A stretch of 64,000 nt of DNA from Planctomycetota bacterium (GTDB lineage: Bacteria > Planctomycetota > UBA1135 > GCA-002686595), in the NCBI GenBank assembly GCA_016795245.1, contig JAEUIA010000112.1:1-64000 (forward strand). Direction: 5' to 3'. The position numbers were made by a program, and so were the translations under genes. Position 1 is the stretch's first letter. Each line of letters starts with the position of its first letter. Below are positions 8,819 to 17,085 of the stretch, piece by piece. The notes beneath the pieces are model-generated. The model saw nothing but the letters and a program-made list of their open reading frames with translations, was not told where the DNA came from and ran no database searches.

Positions 8819-11800
8819 ATGCTCGAAGCCCTACTTCACTTCTCGGTCAAGAACCGCTGGCTGATCGTCGTGCTGACGGCCGTCGTCGCTGTCATCGGCA
8901 TGTTCCAGCTCCAGCGCCTTCCGATCGACGCAGTCCCGGACATCACCAACAACCAGGTCCAGGTCAACGCGGTTGCTCCCTCGCTCTCGCCCTTCGAGGT
9001 CGAGATGCAGGTCACGTTCCCGATGGAGACCGCGCTCGCTGGCATCCCCGGCCTCGAATACACGCGATCGCTCTCGCGCAACGGCTTCGCACAAGTGACG
9101 GCCGTTTTCGAGGACGGCGTGGATATCTACTTCGCTCGTCAGCAAGTGGGCGAGCGATTGCGCGAAGCGAGCGGCAGCCTGCCGCCCGGCGTCGACACGA
9201 TCATGGGTCCAATTGCGACCGGACTCGGCGAGGTGTACATGTACACCGTCGAGTACGAGCACCCGCGTGGGAAAGGCGCCGTGGTTAGAGACGGTGAACC
9301 GGGGTGGCAGTCCGACGGTGCCTACCTCACGCCGGAAGGCACGCGCCTCACGACGGAAGTGGAGCTGGCCGCCTACTTGCGCGAGGTGCAGGACTGGATC
9401 ATCCGGCCACAGCTCAAGAACGTGAAGGATGTCGCGGGCGTTGACGCGATCGGCGGATACGTGAAGCAGTACCACGTGCAGCCGGACCCGATGAAACTCG
9501 TCTCGTATGGTCTGACCTTCGCGGATGTCGTCGAGGCGTTGGAGAAGAACAACGTCTCGACCGGCGCGGGCTACGTGGAGCACAAGGGCGAGTCGTACCT
9601 CGTGCGCGCCACGGGTCGCATCCAGACGATCCCTGAAATCGAGACCATCGTGATTGGCACTCGTCGGGGCGTGCCCATCTACATTCGCGATGTCGTTGGA
9701 CACGACGGCGTCGGAATCGGCCGCGAGTTGCGAACTGGTTCTGCAAGCGAGAACGGCGAGGACGTGGTTGTCGGTACGGCCGTCATGCTGATCGGTGCGA
9801 ACAGCCGCACCGTCGCTGCCGCGGTGGACGCCAAGATGAGTGAGGTCCAGCGCTCGCTGCCAGCGGGCATCCGAGCGAAGACGGTGCTCAACCGCACCAA
9901 GCTCGTCGATGCCACAATCGCGACGGTTCAGAAAAACCTCGTGGAAGGCGCGATTCTCGTCATCGTCGTTCTGCTCATCATGCTCGGCAATTGGCGTGCG
10001 GCGATGATCTGCGCGCTCGCCATCCCGCTCTCGATGCTCATGACGGCTACGGGGATGGTGCAGGGCCGCGTGAGCGGCAACCTCATGTCGCTCGGCGCGA
10101 TCGACTTCGGCCTGATCGTCGATGGCGCGGTGATCATCGTGGAGAACTGTCTGCGGCGGCTAGCAGAAGAGCAGCACGCCAAAGGACGCCTGCTGACCCT
10201 CCAGGAGCGACTGCACGTCGTCTTCGATGCCTCGAAGGAAGTCCGCAAGGCGACCGCGTTCGGCGAGGCGATCATCATCACCGTCTACTTCCCAATCCTC
10301 GCCCTCTCGGGCGTCGAGGGGAAGATGTTCCACCCGATGGCCTTGACGGTCATCTTCGCGCTGATCGCGGCCTTCATCCTGTCGCTCACGTTCGTGCCCG
10401 CGATGGTCGCGCTCTGCATTCGCGGGCGCGTCACCGAGAAGGACATGTTCCTCGTCCGTTGGGCGAAGGCTCTGTACGCACCCGTGGTCCGCGTGGCGGT
10501 GAAGATGCGCTACGCCGTGGTCGGAGCTGCCATGGCCGCGTTCGCCGGTGCGCTCCTTCTGTTCGGCACGCTCGGCCAGGAATTTGTGCCGACGCTCGAC
10601 GAGAAGGACATTGCGATGCACGCGATGCGCATCCCATCGACGGGCATCACACAGTCGCAGTTGATGCAGTACGACGTGGAGCGCGCGGTTTCCAAGTTCC
10701 CAGAGGTCGCGTTCACCTACTCGAAGACCGGCACGGCAGAGCTGGCCTCCGACCCGATGCCGCCCAACGTCTCCGACACGTTCATCATCCTCAAGCCGCG
10801 CGAGGAATGGCGCAGCGAAGAGGAACTCGACCGCCGCATCGCCGAATTGGAGGCCGCACGCCCCGTCGAGGTGGCACACGAGGCGGACGAGCACGGTCAT
10901 GGGAACGAACCCGAAGGTCCGGTGGCGGCGCAGGGACACAAGGCCAAGCTGATCAAGCTGATCGAGCTGACGGTCCAGTCCGTTCCGGGCAACAACTACG
11001 AGTTCACGCAGCCGATCCAGATGCGGTTCAACGAACTCATCTCCGGGGTGCGTGGAGACGTGGCCGTGAAAGTGTACGGCGACGACTTCGCGTCGATGCA
11101 GGAGTCAGCCAACAACGTGCTCGCCACGCTGCAAGGAATCGCTGGCGTCGCCGATGCCAAGGTCGAGCAGACCGAGGGCCTGCCCGTGATGACCGTGGCC
11201 CCCGATCGTGCGGTGCTCGCGCGCTACGGCCTGAACCTGTCTGACGTGCAGGACGTCGTCGCCGTCGCGATGGGCGGTCGCGAGGCGGGTCTCGTGTTCG
11301 AGGGCGACCGTCGCTTCGATCTCGTGGTGCGCCTCCCCGACGCCCTGCGGGGCAAGGTCGACATCCTCGACCGGCTCCCCATTCCGCTGCCGCGTGGTGA
11401 GCAGGAACCCCAAGCGTCGGGCCTACCGGCACTCTCGGACGATGGCGGAGCGGCGCTGTCTCACGCTCCGATCGAGCGAGGATTCTTGCCGCTGGGAACG
11501 GTCGCCCGCATCGAAGTGGCCGAGGGAGTCAACCAGATCAGCCGCGAGAACGGCAAGCGGCGCATCGTCGTGCAGTGCAACGTTCGCGGGCGCGATCTGG
11601 GCTCGTTCGTGACCGAAGCGCAGGACAAGGTCGGCGCGCTCGCGCTACCGGCTGGACAGTGGCTCGTCTGGGGCGGTCAGTTCGAGAACTTGGTCGCGGC
11701 GAAGCAGCGACTCTCGGTCGTCGTGCCGGTGTGCTTCGCGATGATCCTCTTGCTGCTCTTCGCGACCTTCAAGAGCTTCAAGTACTCGCTGCTCGTGTTC

Positions 11801-12379
11801 GCGGCCGTCCCGCTCGGACTCACAGGCGGAGTCGTCGCGCTGTGGGTACGCGACATGCCGTTCTCGATCTCGGCCGCCGTCGGATTTATCGCGCTGTCTG
11901 GTGTCGCCGTGCTCAACGGCTTGGTGATGATCATCTTCATCAACCAACTGCGCGAGAAGGGCGAGGCGGTCGAAGCCGCGATCATCCACGGCTCGATCAC
12001 GCGCTTGCGGCCCGTCTTGATGACGGCGCTCGTGGCCTCGCTCGGATTCGTGCCGATGGCGATCGCTACCGGCACAGGGGCCGAGGTGCAGCGTCCGCTC
12101 GCGACGGTCGTCATCGGCGGGCTGATCTCCAGCACGCTGCTCACGCTCGTCGTGTTGCCCGCGCTCTACCGCATCTTCACCGGAACGCGCCCCGACGGGC
12201 TTCCAGGTCCGAAGCCAGAGGTCTGGGAGGCTCCCGATGAGTCGGGCGAGGGTGCGACTCCCTCACTTTCCGCGTCGGCGTCCAGCACCTCACCCTCCGA
12301 CAGCCACGGCCTTGCTACGGACTCTGCGCCGAGCAACGGAACACCGCCTCACGGCACCTTACCAAGCGCAGCAAGCTAG
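8819..12379 (+). CDS. czcA: CzcA-type heavy-metal RND efflux pump
   Basis: A 1186-residue inner-membrane proton/metal antiporter with the standard RND layout: TM1 (NRWLIVVLTAVVAVIG), a large periplasmic loop, TM2-6, a second loop and TM7-12. The TM4 motif AIDFGLIVDGAVIIVEN (about residues 426-442) carries the D-D-E residues of the CzcA-type heavy-metal efflux group, and differs from the CusA-type sequence, so divalent cations such as Zn, Co or Cd are likelier substrates than Cu/Ag. A His-rich insertion (HEADEHGHG, near residue 688) sits in the second periplasmic region, and the C-terminal ~60 residues are a Ser/Pro-rich tail. AACGGAG precedes the ATG with good spacing. No regulator gene is visible in the cluster. 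Confidence 0.95.
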   Translation: MLEALLHFSVKNRWLIVVLTAVVAVIGMFQLQRLPIDAVPDITNNQVQVNAVAPSLSPFEVEMQVTFPMETALAGIPGLEYTRSLSRNGFAQVTAVFEDGVDIYFARQQVGERLREASGSLPPGVDTIMGPIATGLGEVYMYTVEYEHPRGKGAVVRDGEPGWQSDGAYLTPEGTRLTTEVELAAYLREVQDWIIRPQLKNVKDVAGVDAIGGYVKQYHVQPDPMKLVSYGLTFADVVEALEKNNVSTGAGYVEHKGESYLVRATGRIQTIPEIETIVIGTRRGVPIYIRDVVGHDGVGIGRELRTGSASENGEDVVVGTAVMLIGANSRTVAAAVDAKMSEVQRSLPAGIRAKTVLNRTKLVDATIATVQKNLVEGAILVIVVLLIMLGNWRAAMICALAIPLSMLMTATGMVQGRVSGNLMSLGAIDFGLIVDGAVIIVENCLRRLAEEQHAKGRLLTLQERLHVVFDASKEVRKATAFGEAIIITVYFPILALSGVEGKMFHPMALTVIFALIAAFILSLTFVPAMVALCIRGRVTEKDMFLVRWAKALYAPVVRVAVKMRYAVVGAAMAAFAGALLLFGTLGQEFVPTLDEKDIAMHAMRIPSTGITQSQLMQYDVERAVSKFPEVAFTYSKTGTAELASDPMPPNVSDTFIILKPREEWRSEEELDRRIAELEAARPVEVAHEADEHGHGNEPEGPVAAQGHKAKLIKLIELTVQSVPGNNYEFTQPIQMRFNELISGVRGDVAVKVYGDDFASMQESANNVLATLQGIAGVADAKVEQTEGLPVMTVAPDRAVLARYGLNLSDVQDVVAVAMGGREAGLVFEGDRRFDLVVRLPDALRGKVDILDRLPIPLPRGEQEPQASGLPALSDDGGAALSHAPIERGFLPLGTVARIEVAEGVNQISRENGKRRIVVQCNVRGRDLGSFVTEAQDKVGALALPAGQWLVWGGQFENLVAAKQRLSVVVPVCFAMILLLLFATFKSFKYSLLVFAAVPLGLTGGVVALWVRDMPFSISAAVGFIALSGVAVLNGLVMIIFINQLREKGEAVEAAIIHGSITRLRPVLMTALVASLGFVPMAIATGTGAEVQRPLATVVIGGLISSTLLTLVVLPALYRIFTGTRPDGLPGPKPEVWEAPDESGEGATPSLSASASSTSPSDSHGLATDSAPSNGTPPHGTLPSAAS

Positions 12380-12486
12380 CGCTGGCATGTCCACGAACTC
12401 ACAAACAGACGTTCGCCTCCGGCGTGTGGCCGGGTTCAAGGCGCAGCGCTGCTCTTCTCGACGAAATCATGAACGGAGATTCATCA

Positions 12487-12744
12487 ATGACCCTTTCTAA
12501 CATCTTCCTCGGCAGCCTGGCCCTTGCATCCACGGCAGCTTTCTTAACGACGCAAGGTGCCTCCGAGCCGGTGAAGTCCACACCAGAGTATTTCGTAACC
12601 GCAGAGGGTGACAACGCGCACCTCTGGGTTCGCGAAGGCAACACCCTGCGCGTCATCGGTCACGGCGCGTGCAAGAACTGCCCGCTGGACCAGGATCACG
12701 CCGAGCACAAGGAAGGCGACGGCCACGATCACGGCAAGAAGTAG
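12487..12744 (+). CDS. Small secreted His-rich protein, paralogue 1
   Basis: An 85-residue unknown protein. ATG 12487 follows AACGGAGAT, the same ribosome-binding pattern as the pump gene. It has a signal peptide (LGSLALASTAAFL), a short domain with the pattern AHLWVREGnTLRVIGHGACKNC, and a His/Asp tail (DHAEHKEGDGHDHGKK). The CxxC and HxH-like tail suggest periplasmic metal binding. A clear paralogue lies at 16690-16962; the two share the TQGASEP/MQGASEP junction, the central segment and the tail. I know no named family, so the assignment as metallochaperone-like is inference from composition and from its position right after the efflux pump. Confidence 0.75.
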   Translation: MTLSNIFLGSLALASTAAFLTTQGASEPVKSTPEYFVTAEGDNAHLWVREGNTLRVIGHGACKNCPLDQDHAEHKEGDGHDHGKK

Positions 12745-12768
12745 TTCCACATCGAAAGCACACCCATC

Positions 12769-13416
12769 ATGTTCATCATCGCACTGGCTCTCGCACTACC
12801 GCTCCCGCCCTTCCAAGACTCGGTCTCTCGTGTTCCGTCGTGACCCTTGTGACCCGGCGAGGGTCGGGCGGTCCGTGCGACCTCCGAAGGTGGAGACGAG
12901 CAGCGCTGGGTACTCGGCGCGCGCTGGATTCCCGGCATTGACGTTGATCGAGCGCGGATGCGTACGACGTTGACCTATCGCGTCCTGCCCACGTTGACGG
13001 CAGGACTCGAGTACAACCCGATCGCGAACGACCTCGGTCCGATCGCAAATTGGCTCGCACTGCCCGAACATGACAGTTGGCCGGCCTTGATCGTGGGCAC
13101 GAGCTCCGATCGCATTGGTACGTCGCACGGCCGCTCCTTCTACGCGACACTCTCGAAGGATCTTGAGGCGTGGACGGGGCTGCCGATCGCGCCGTACGTC
13201 GGCGCATCCTTCGGAACGTTCGACGACGAATTGACCGAGATCGCTGGGCTCTCCATTCGCTGGAGTGAGCGAGTGGGAACGACGAGTTTGTGGGACGGAC
13301 ACAACCTGCACCACATCATCGAAACTTACATCGGTGATCGACACACGCTCGGCCTCGTGATCGCGAATCTGGACGGCGATTACGACCTTGGCGTGTCGTA
13401 CTCCGTCGGTTTATAG
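12769..13416 (+). pseudogene. Interrupted exported beta-barrel-like gene (two in-frame TGA)
   Basis: An ATG at 12769 begins a signal-peptide-like segment (MFIIALALALPLPPF) that stays in one frame with a 152-residue open stretch ending at 13416, but two TGA codons at 12841 and 12850 interrupt it. After the stops the frame reads EGGDEQRWVLGARWIPG and continues into alternating hydrophobic/polar strands (AGLEYNPIA, IAPYVGASFGTF, YDLGVSYSVGL), typical of a small outer-membrane or exported beta protein. The downstream part has its own ATG at 12958 but would then lack a signal peptide. Read as one unit it would be about 215 residues. Either the gene is decayed or the base sequence has errors. Confidence 0.5.
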
Positions 13417-13429
13417 TATGAACCGGACT

Positions 13430-13471
13430 CAGGAGATCATGAAGTCGATCGTCTGCCTTCATGGTCTCCTG
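13430..13471 (+). promoter_or_regulatory. 15-bp inverted repeat between the broken gene and the P-type ATPase
   Basis: CAGGAGATCATGAAG at 13430-13444 is mirrored by CTTCATGGTCTCCTG at 13457-13471 with one mismatch and a 12-base loop. No T-run follows, so it is not a textbook intrinsic terminator. It lies 63 bases before the ATPase start and could be an operator for metal-responsive control, a processing hairpin or a factor-independent pause site. Confidence 0.55.
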
Positions 13472-13533
13472 TCACACTGCAACGTTTCGAAGCGCACATG
13501 CGTCGTAGGGTCGACAGCACTTTGGAGCACCGG

Positions 13534-15504
13534 ATGACTCATCTGCCGACCGACAGCCACGCCATCCACACCGAAGTGCAAGCGAAGAATGGCCTCTGGC
13601 GGGACCGGACATTCAAGGTCCTGCTCACGTTCGTGATCATCGTCGTTGGTCTGGAGATCTCGGCACTGGCCGGGTTCGAACTGCCCCCACCCTGGTCACT
13701 GCTCGTGTCAGCCACGCTCATCCTCATCGTCGGATTCGGGGTGTTGAGGAAAGGTGTGGAAGCGCTGGTCCGTCTGCGCTTCAGCAGCATCAATCTCTTG
13801 ATGCTGATCGCGACGATCGCCGCATTCTACCTCGGGCAGTACACCGAAGCAGCCGTAGTGATAGTGCTCTACGCCCTTGGCGAGCGACTCGAGGACATCG
13901 GAATCAAGACTAGCCGCAGCGCATTGGACGCGTTGGTCAAGAAGACTCCGAGGACAGCGCGCATCAACGGCACCGAGCAGGATTCGCCTATCGAGTCAAT
14001 CGCCGTTGGAACGATGCTCCTCGTGAAGCCCGGCGAGGCGGTTCCGCTCGATGGCGTGATAGAGAAGGGCACCACCTCCGTGGATGAAGCCGCGATCACG
14101 GGCGAACCGCTGCCACGTGACAAACGTCCCGGAGATCCTGTGTTCGCAGGAACCCTAAATAAGGAGGGCGTTATCGAGCTGCGCGCCACCAAGGTCTACC
14201 AAGACACAACCCTTCAGAAGATCGTGCGGCTCACGTTCGAAGCTCAGCAGGGCAAGGCGGAGACTCAGAAATTCATTGAACGCTTTTCGCGTGTGTATAC
14301 GCCCACAGTGCTCGCCCTCGCACTTCTGGTCGTCATCATTCCCGTGCTCGCGTTGGACAAACCCCTTGATCCGTGGCTGCTGCAAGCGATCACTCTGCTC
14401 GTAATCGCTTGTCCGTGCGCTCTGGTGATCAGCACGCCAGTGGCTATCTATGCAGCGATCGGCAACGCATCGTCGCGAGGCGTGCTTGTGAAGGGCGGCC
14501 GGTACATCGAGGCACTGGCCCGGCTCCGAGCAGTCGCGCTCGACAAGACGCGAACGATCACTCGTGGAGAGCCAGCAATCAGCGACGTGCTGCCCCTCGG
14601 AGGCATGTCTCGGCAAGAACTTCTCGCGTGCGCGGCCGGTGCCGAACTCTTTAGCGAGCATCCACTCGCGCAAGCCATAGTTGACTTGGCGCGAGAGGAA
14701 GGCCTCGAGCTTCATGGTGTCGAGCGCGTGCAGAGCCTCATCGGCAAGGGCCTGACGGCCCAATGCCTCGTTTGCGAGCACAAAGACATCTTCATCGGCA
14801 AGGTAGGCTTCATCCGCGAGTTGATGCCGTTTTCGGAGGAGGCCGCAGCCCACGTCGAACGTCTGCAACATGAGGGCAAGACTGCCATCGTGGTCAGCTT
14901 CCGCAATGGCGTTGCAGGCATCTTTGGGGTCGTCGATGCGATCCGGACCGACAGCGCGTCGACGGTCGGCGAGCTTCAGCGCCTTGGAATTGCGACCGTG
15001 ATGCTCACCGGCGACAACGCGAAGAACGCAGCCGTGGTCGCGGCACAGGTCGGCATCACGACTGTTCACGGCGACCTGCTCCCTGAGGATAAGGTCTCGC
15101 GCTTGAAGGATCTGATGGCAGTTCACGACAGTCAAGTCGGGATGGTAGGCGACGGTGTGAACGACGCACCCGCCCTCGCCTTCGCGAGCGTGGGTATTGC
15201 CCTGGGCGCTGCCGGCAGCGATACGGCGCTGGAGACGGCTCCGGTCGCACTCATGAACGACAAGCTGAGTCTCGTCCCCTTTCTGGTCCGTCTGGGGCGA
15301 CGCACTATCGCCACGATTCGTGTGAACACGATTCTGGCCATCGCTGTCAAGGTCGCGTTCGTGACACTTGCCGTCGCGGGCATGGGCAATCTTGCATTAG
15401 CGATCGCAGCGGATGTTGGTGTCACCCTGCTCGTCATCGTCACGAGCCTGCGCCTGCGCCGATTCGATGCTGATCCCGACAACAACGGCAACGAGCCGGG
15501 ATAG
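13534..15504 (+). CDS. Zn/Cd-type heavy-metal P1B-ATPase with DKTRT motif
   Basis: A 656-residue metal-transporting P-type ATPase without an N-terminal HMA domain. Visible elements: membrane helices near residues 20-110, actuator motif TGEPLP, metal-site CPC (about 293-295) within ACPCALVISTP, the phosphorylation loop, SEHPLA, MLTGDN and the hinge GDGVNDAPAL. The final helices read AIAVKVAFVTL and AIAADVGVTLL, matching the Lys and Asp of the ZntA/CadA (P1B-2) class, so Zn, Cd or Pb export is likely. The normally invariant DKTGT reads DKTRT (Asp 337, Arg 340). ATG 13534, preceded by GGAGCACC, is preferred over 13498. Confidence 0.9.
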   Translation: MTHLPTDSHAIHTEVQAKNGLWRDRTFKVLLTFVIIVVGLEISALAGFELPPPWSLLVSATLILIVGFGVLRKGVEALVRLRFSSINLLMLIATIAAFYLGQYTEAAVVIVLYALGERLEDIGIKTSRSALDALVKKTPRTARINGTEQDSPIESIAVGTMLLVKPGEAVPLDGVIEKGTTSVDEAAITGEPLPRDKRPGDPVFAGTLNKEGVIELRATKVYQDTTLQKIVRLTFEAQQGKAETQKFIERFSRVYTPTVLALALLVVIIPVLALDKPLDPWLLQAITLLVIACPCALVISTPVAIYAAIGNASSRGVLVKGGRYIEALARLRAVALDKTRTITRGEPAISDVLPLGGMSRQELLACAAGAELFSEHPLAQAIVDLAREEGLELHGVERVQSLIGKGLTAQCLVCEHKDIFIGKVGFIRELMPFSEEAAAHVERLQHEGKTAIVVSFRNGVAGIFGVVDAIRTDSASTVGELQRLGIATVMLTGDNAKNAAVVAAQVGITTVHGDLLPEDKVSRLKDLMAVHDSQVGMVGDGVNDAPALAFASVGIALGAAGSDTALETAPVALMNDKLSLVPFLVRLGRRTIATIRVNTILAIAVKVAFVTLAVAGMGNLALAIAADVGVTLLVIVTSLRLRRFDADPDNNGNEPG

Positions 15505-15823
15505 TCTACGAGTAATTGTCGCGGGCGAAAATCACCGTACGAATGAGTAATTGGAGACAAATACCTTGGACGTGCCCTTGCCAACCAGAGGCGTGCGCTT
15601 ACGACCTCCGAGGCGCTCCTCCTCTTTCAAGATATGCGTGCCACGCTCGCATGGAGCAAACTCTGACGCACCGCGGCGGCGCTTGGCAGGCCGAAGAGCA
15701 ACGCTGAGATTCCCGGCACGGTGGGAGCGTAGGGCGGCGCAAACGTCTGACTTCTCACCGACTGCGAATACGGGGTCGGGATGCATCTCCCCCCAAGCAC
15801 GAAGACTGGTTACGCTGTCAGAC
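15505..15823. other. Gene-poor stretch after the P-type ATPase
   Basis: About 320 bases without a gene I can support. A minus-strand frame ending near 15532 and plus-strand frames running into the next lipoprotein exist, but show no domain or ribosome-binding site. The promoter of the lipoprotein gene at 15824 probably lies here. Confidence 0.4.
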
Positions 15824-16249
15824 ATGAGGAAACGTCTCTTCCGGCCATTCATTTCAACTGCGGCTGCCGTCTGCGCACTCCTTACTGCGGGCTGCGCGTC
15901 ACATGGAGTAGATCTAATCCCGACTACTGACATCCGATGTGCGGTCGAGCAGTGTGCCGAGGTCTTCATCTCGTGCCGTGTTCTGGATCTCGACGGCAAC
16001 CTACATATCCACGGCACGGTTCATTTCCGCGGCAATGAGCGCCTAGTCTCCGACAAAGTTGATGTGTCCGTAGAGAGCGGGACGGGTACGAAATGCGCTC
16101 GCACCCAAGTGCGCTTCGGTCCTCCGTTGCGCCTCCCACCGACCGGGATCGGAACGTCGTCCTATTTCGACGTGACATTCGATGGCTTTCCTGCGTCCGG
16201 GTCGATTATCCAAATATCGCACCATCACCCATCGGGAGCTTCCCGGTGA
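15824..16249 (+). CDS. Small hypothetical lipoprotein
   Basis: A 141-residue protein starting at ATG 15824 with a strong lipoprotein signal: basic MRKRLFR, hydrophobic core, lipobox LLTAGC. The mature part has several Cys (RCAVEQC, FISCRV, TKCARTQ) and alternating beta-strand-like segments, ending in a His-containing tail (ISHHHPSG). I do not recognise a family. It stands alone between two gene-poor stretches inside the metal-resistance block. The long open frame upstream of the chosen start is rich in Arg and lacks any sign of coding. Confidence 0.6.
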   Translation: MRKRLFRPFISTAAAVCALLTAGCASHGVDLIPTTDIRCAVEQCAEVFISCRVLDLDGNLHIHGTVHFRGNERLVSDKVDVSVESGTGTKCARTQVRFGPPLRLPPTGIGTSSYFDVTFDGFPASGSIIQISHHHPSGASR

Positions 16250-16689
16250 CGACCTGCGCTGGAGCCGCGAGATTCCCCGCTCCCGGGGACATGTTTCGCA
16301 GCCCCCGGAGTGTTGGACACGGAGGATGTCAAGCAGTGGAATCGTCGGATGTTTGTGACGGAGCTAGAAGGCTGAGGCTGTATCGATGGCCGAGTCGGTT
16401 GGAAATCTGGCAGGGGTTTCCCGTGACTCCGAGACTGACTCTGGCCCAGCGACAAGTTGGTTTCGCCGATCCGAGGACAATGCGATTCGAGCGCCGAGGG
16501 TTTCGCTCACCGCCGGGGACCGGGGCTGAGCCTGTACCGCATGTTCACCAGCGCGCGCGTCGACGCCGAATAGCGCCTCGCGCGGGCTGCAGCCGAGTCC
16601 CCCATCCAACACGACAAAGGTGCCGATTCGTAGCCGAACACGCTCTTCGTCGCGCTTGACCTAAGTATCCTCAAAACCAGGAGATCGTC
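16250..16689. other. Gene-poor stretch between the lipoprotein and the second His-rich gene
   Basis: About 440 bases. Only short frames occur, none with recognisable features. The last ~20 bases before 16690 contain CAGGAGATCGTC, the ribosome-binding site of the next gene. I looked for IS ends or transposase remnants here and saw none I could defend. Confidence 0.4.
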
Positions 16690-16962
16690 ATGAATCACAC
16701 TGCTTCCTTCGTCGCCGGCCTCGCACTTCTCACGTCGAGTGCGGCAATCGCAATGCAAGGTGCCTCTGAGCCCGTCAACTCCGCACCGGAGTGCTTCGTC
16801 ACGGGCAAGGGCTCGAGCGCACACCTCTGGGTGCGCGAAGGCGTGACCTTGCGCGCGCTCGCGCACGGCGCCTGCAAGACCTGCGCGGCAGCGGCCGGGC
16901 AGGATCACAAGGCCGGTGACGGGCATGATCACAAGCCGGGTGACGGGCACGATCACAAGTAG
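16690..16962 (+). CDS. Small secreted His-rich protein, paralogue 2
   Basis: A 90-residue paralogue of the protein at 12487-12744. It has a signal peptide (FVAGLALLTSSAAIA), then MQGASEPVNSAPECFVTG, the shared core AHLWVREGVTLRALAHGAC, and a longer metal-ligand tail with GDGHDHK repeated twice. Unlike paralogue 1 it has an extra Cys in the PECFVTG segment. CCAGGAGATCGTC precedes the ATG. The gene is the last unit of the metal-resistance block; the next gene is an apparently chromosomal methyltransferase. Periplasmic metal buffering is inferred from the tail composition and the neighbourhood. Confidence 0.75.
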   Translation: MNHTASFVAGLALLTSSAAIAMQGASEPVNSAPECFVTGKGSSAHLWVREGVTLRALAHGACKTCAAAAGQDHKAGDGHDHKPGDGHDHK

Positions 16963-17085
16963 AGCGACGTAGGCGCGGCGGGGCTCGGTGTCGGTTGATT
17001 GCGCTGGAAGCTCCTCCAGCAGCAAGGACCGGCCTCTCTGCGCACGAAAGTGCCCCCGCGCGCGACGGCCGGACTGCACGGACGT

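Noticed and set aside
12841-12852. Selenocysteine readthrough at the TGA codons
   Set aside because: Two TGA codons lie six bases apart and no SECIS-like hairpin with a conserved loop is seen right after them; decay or error is simpler.
15505-16689. Transposase remnants in the gene-poor stretches of the metal block
   Set aside because: Short frames look transposase-like in places but none carries a DDE or other motif or inverted repeat ends I can point to.
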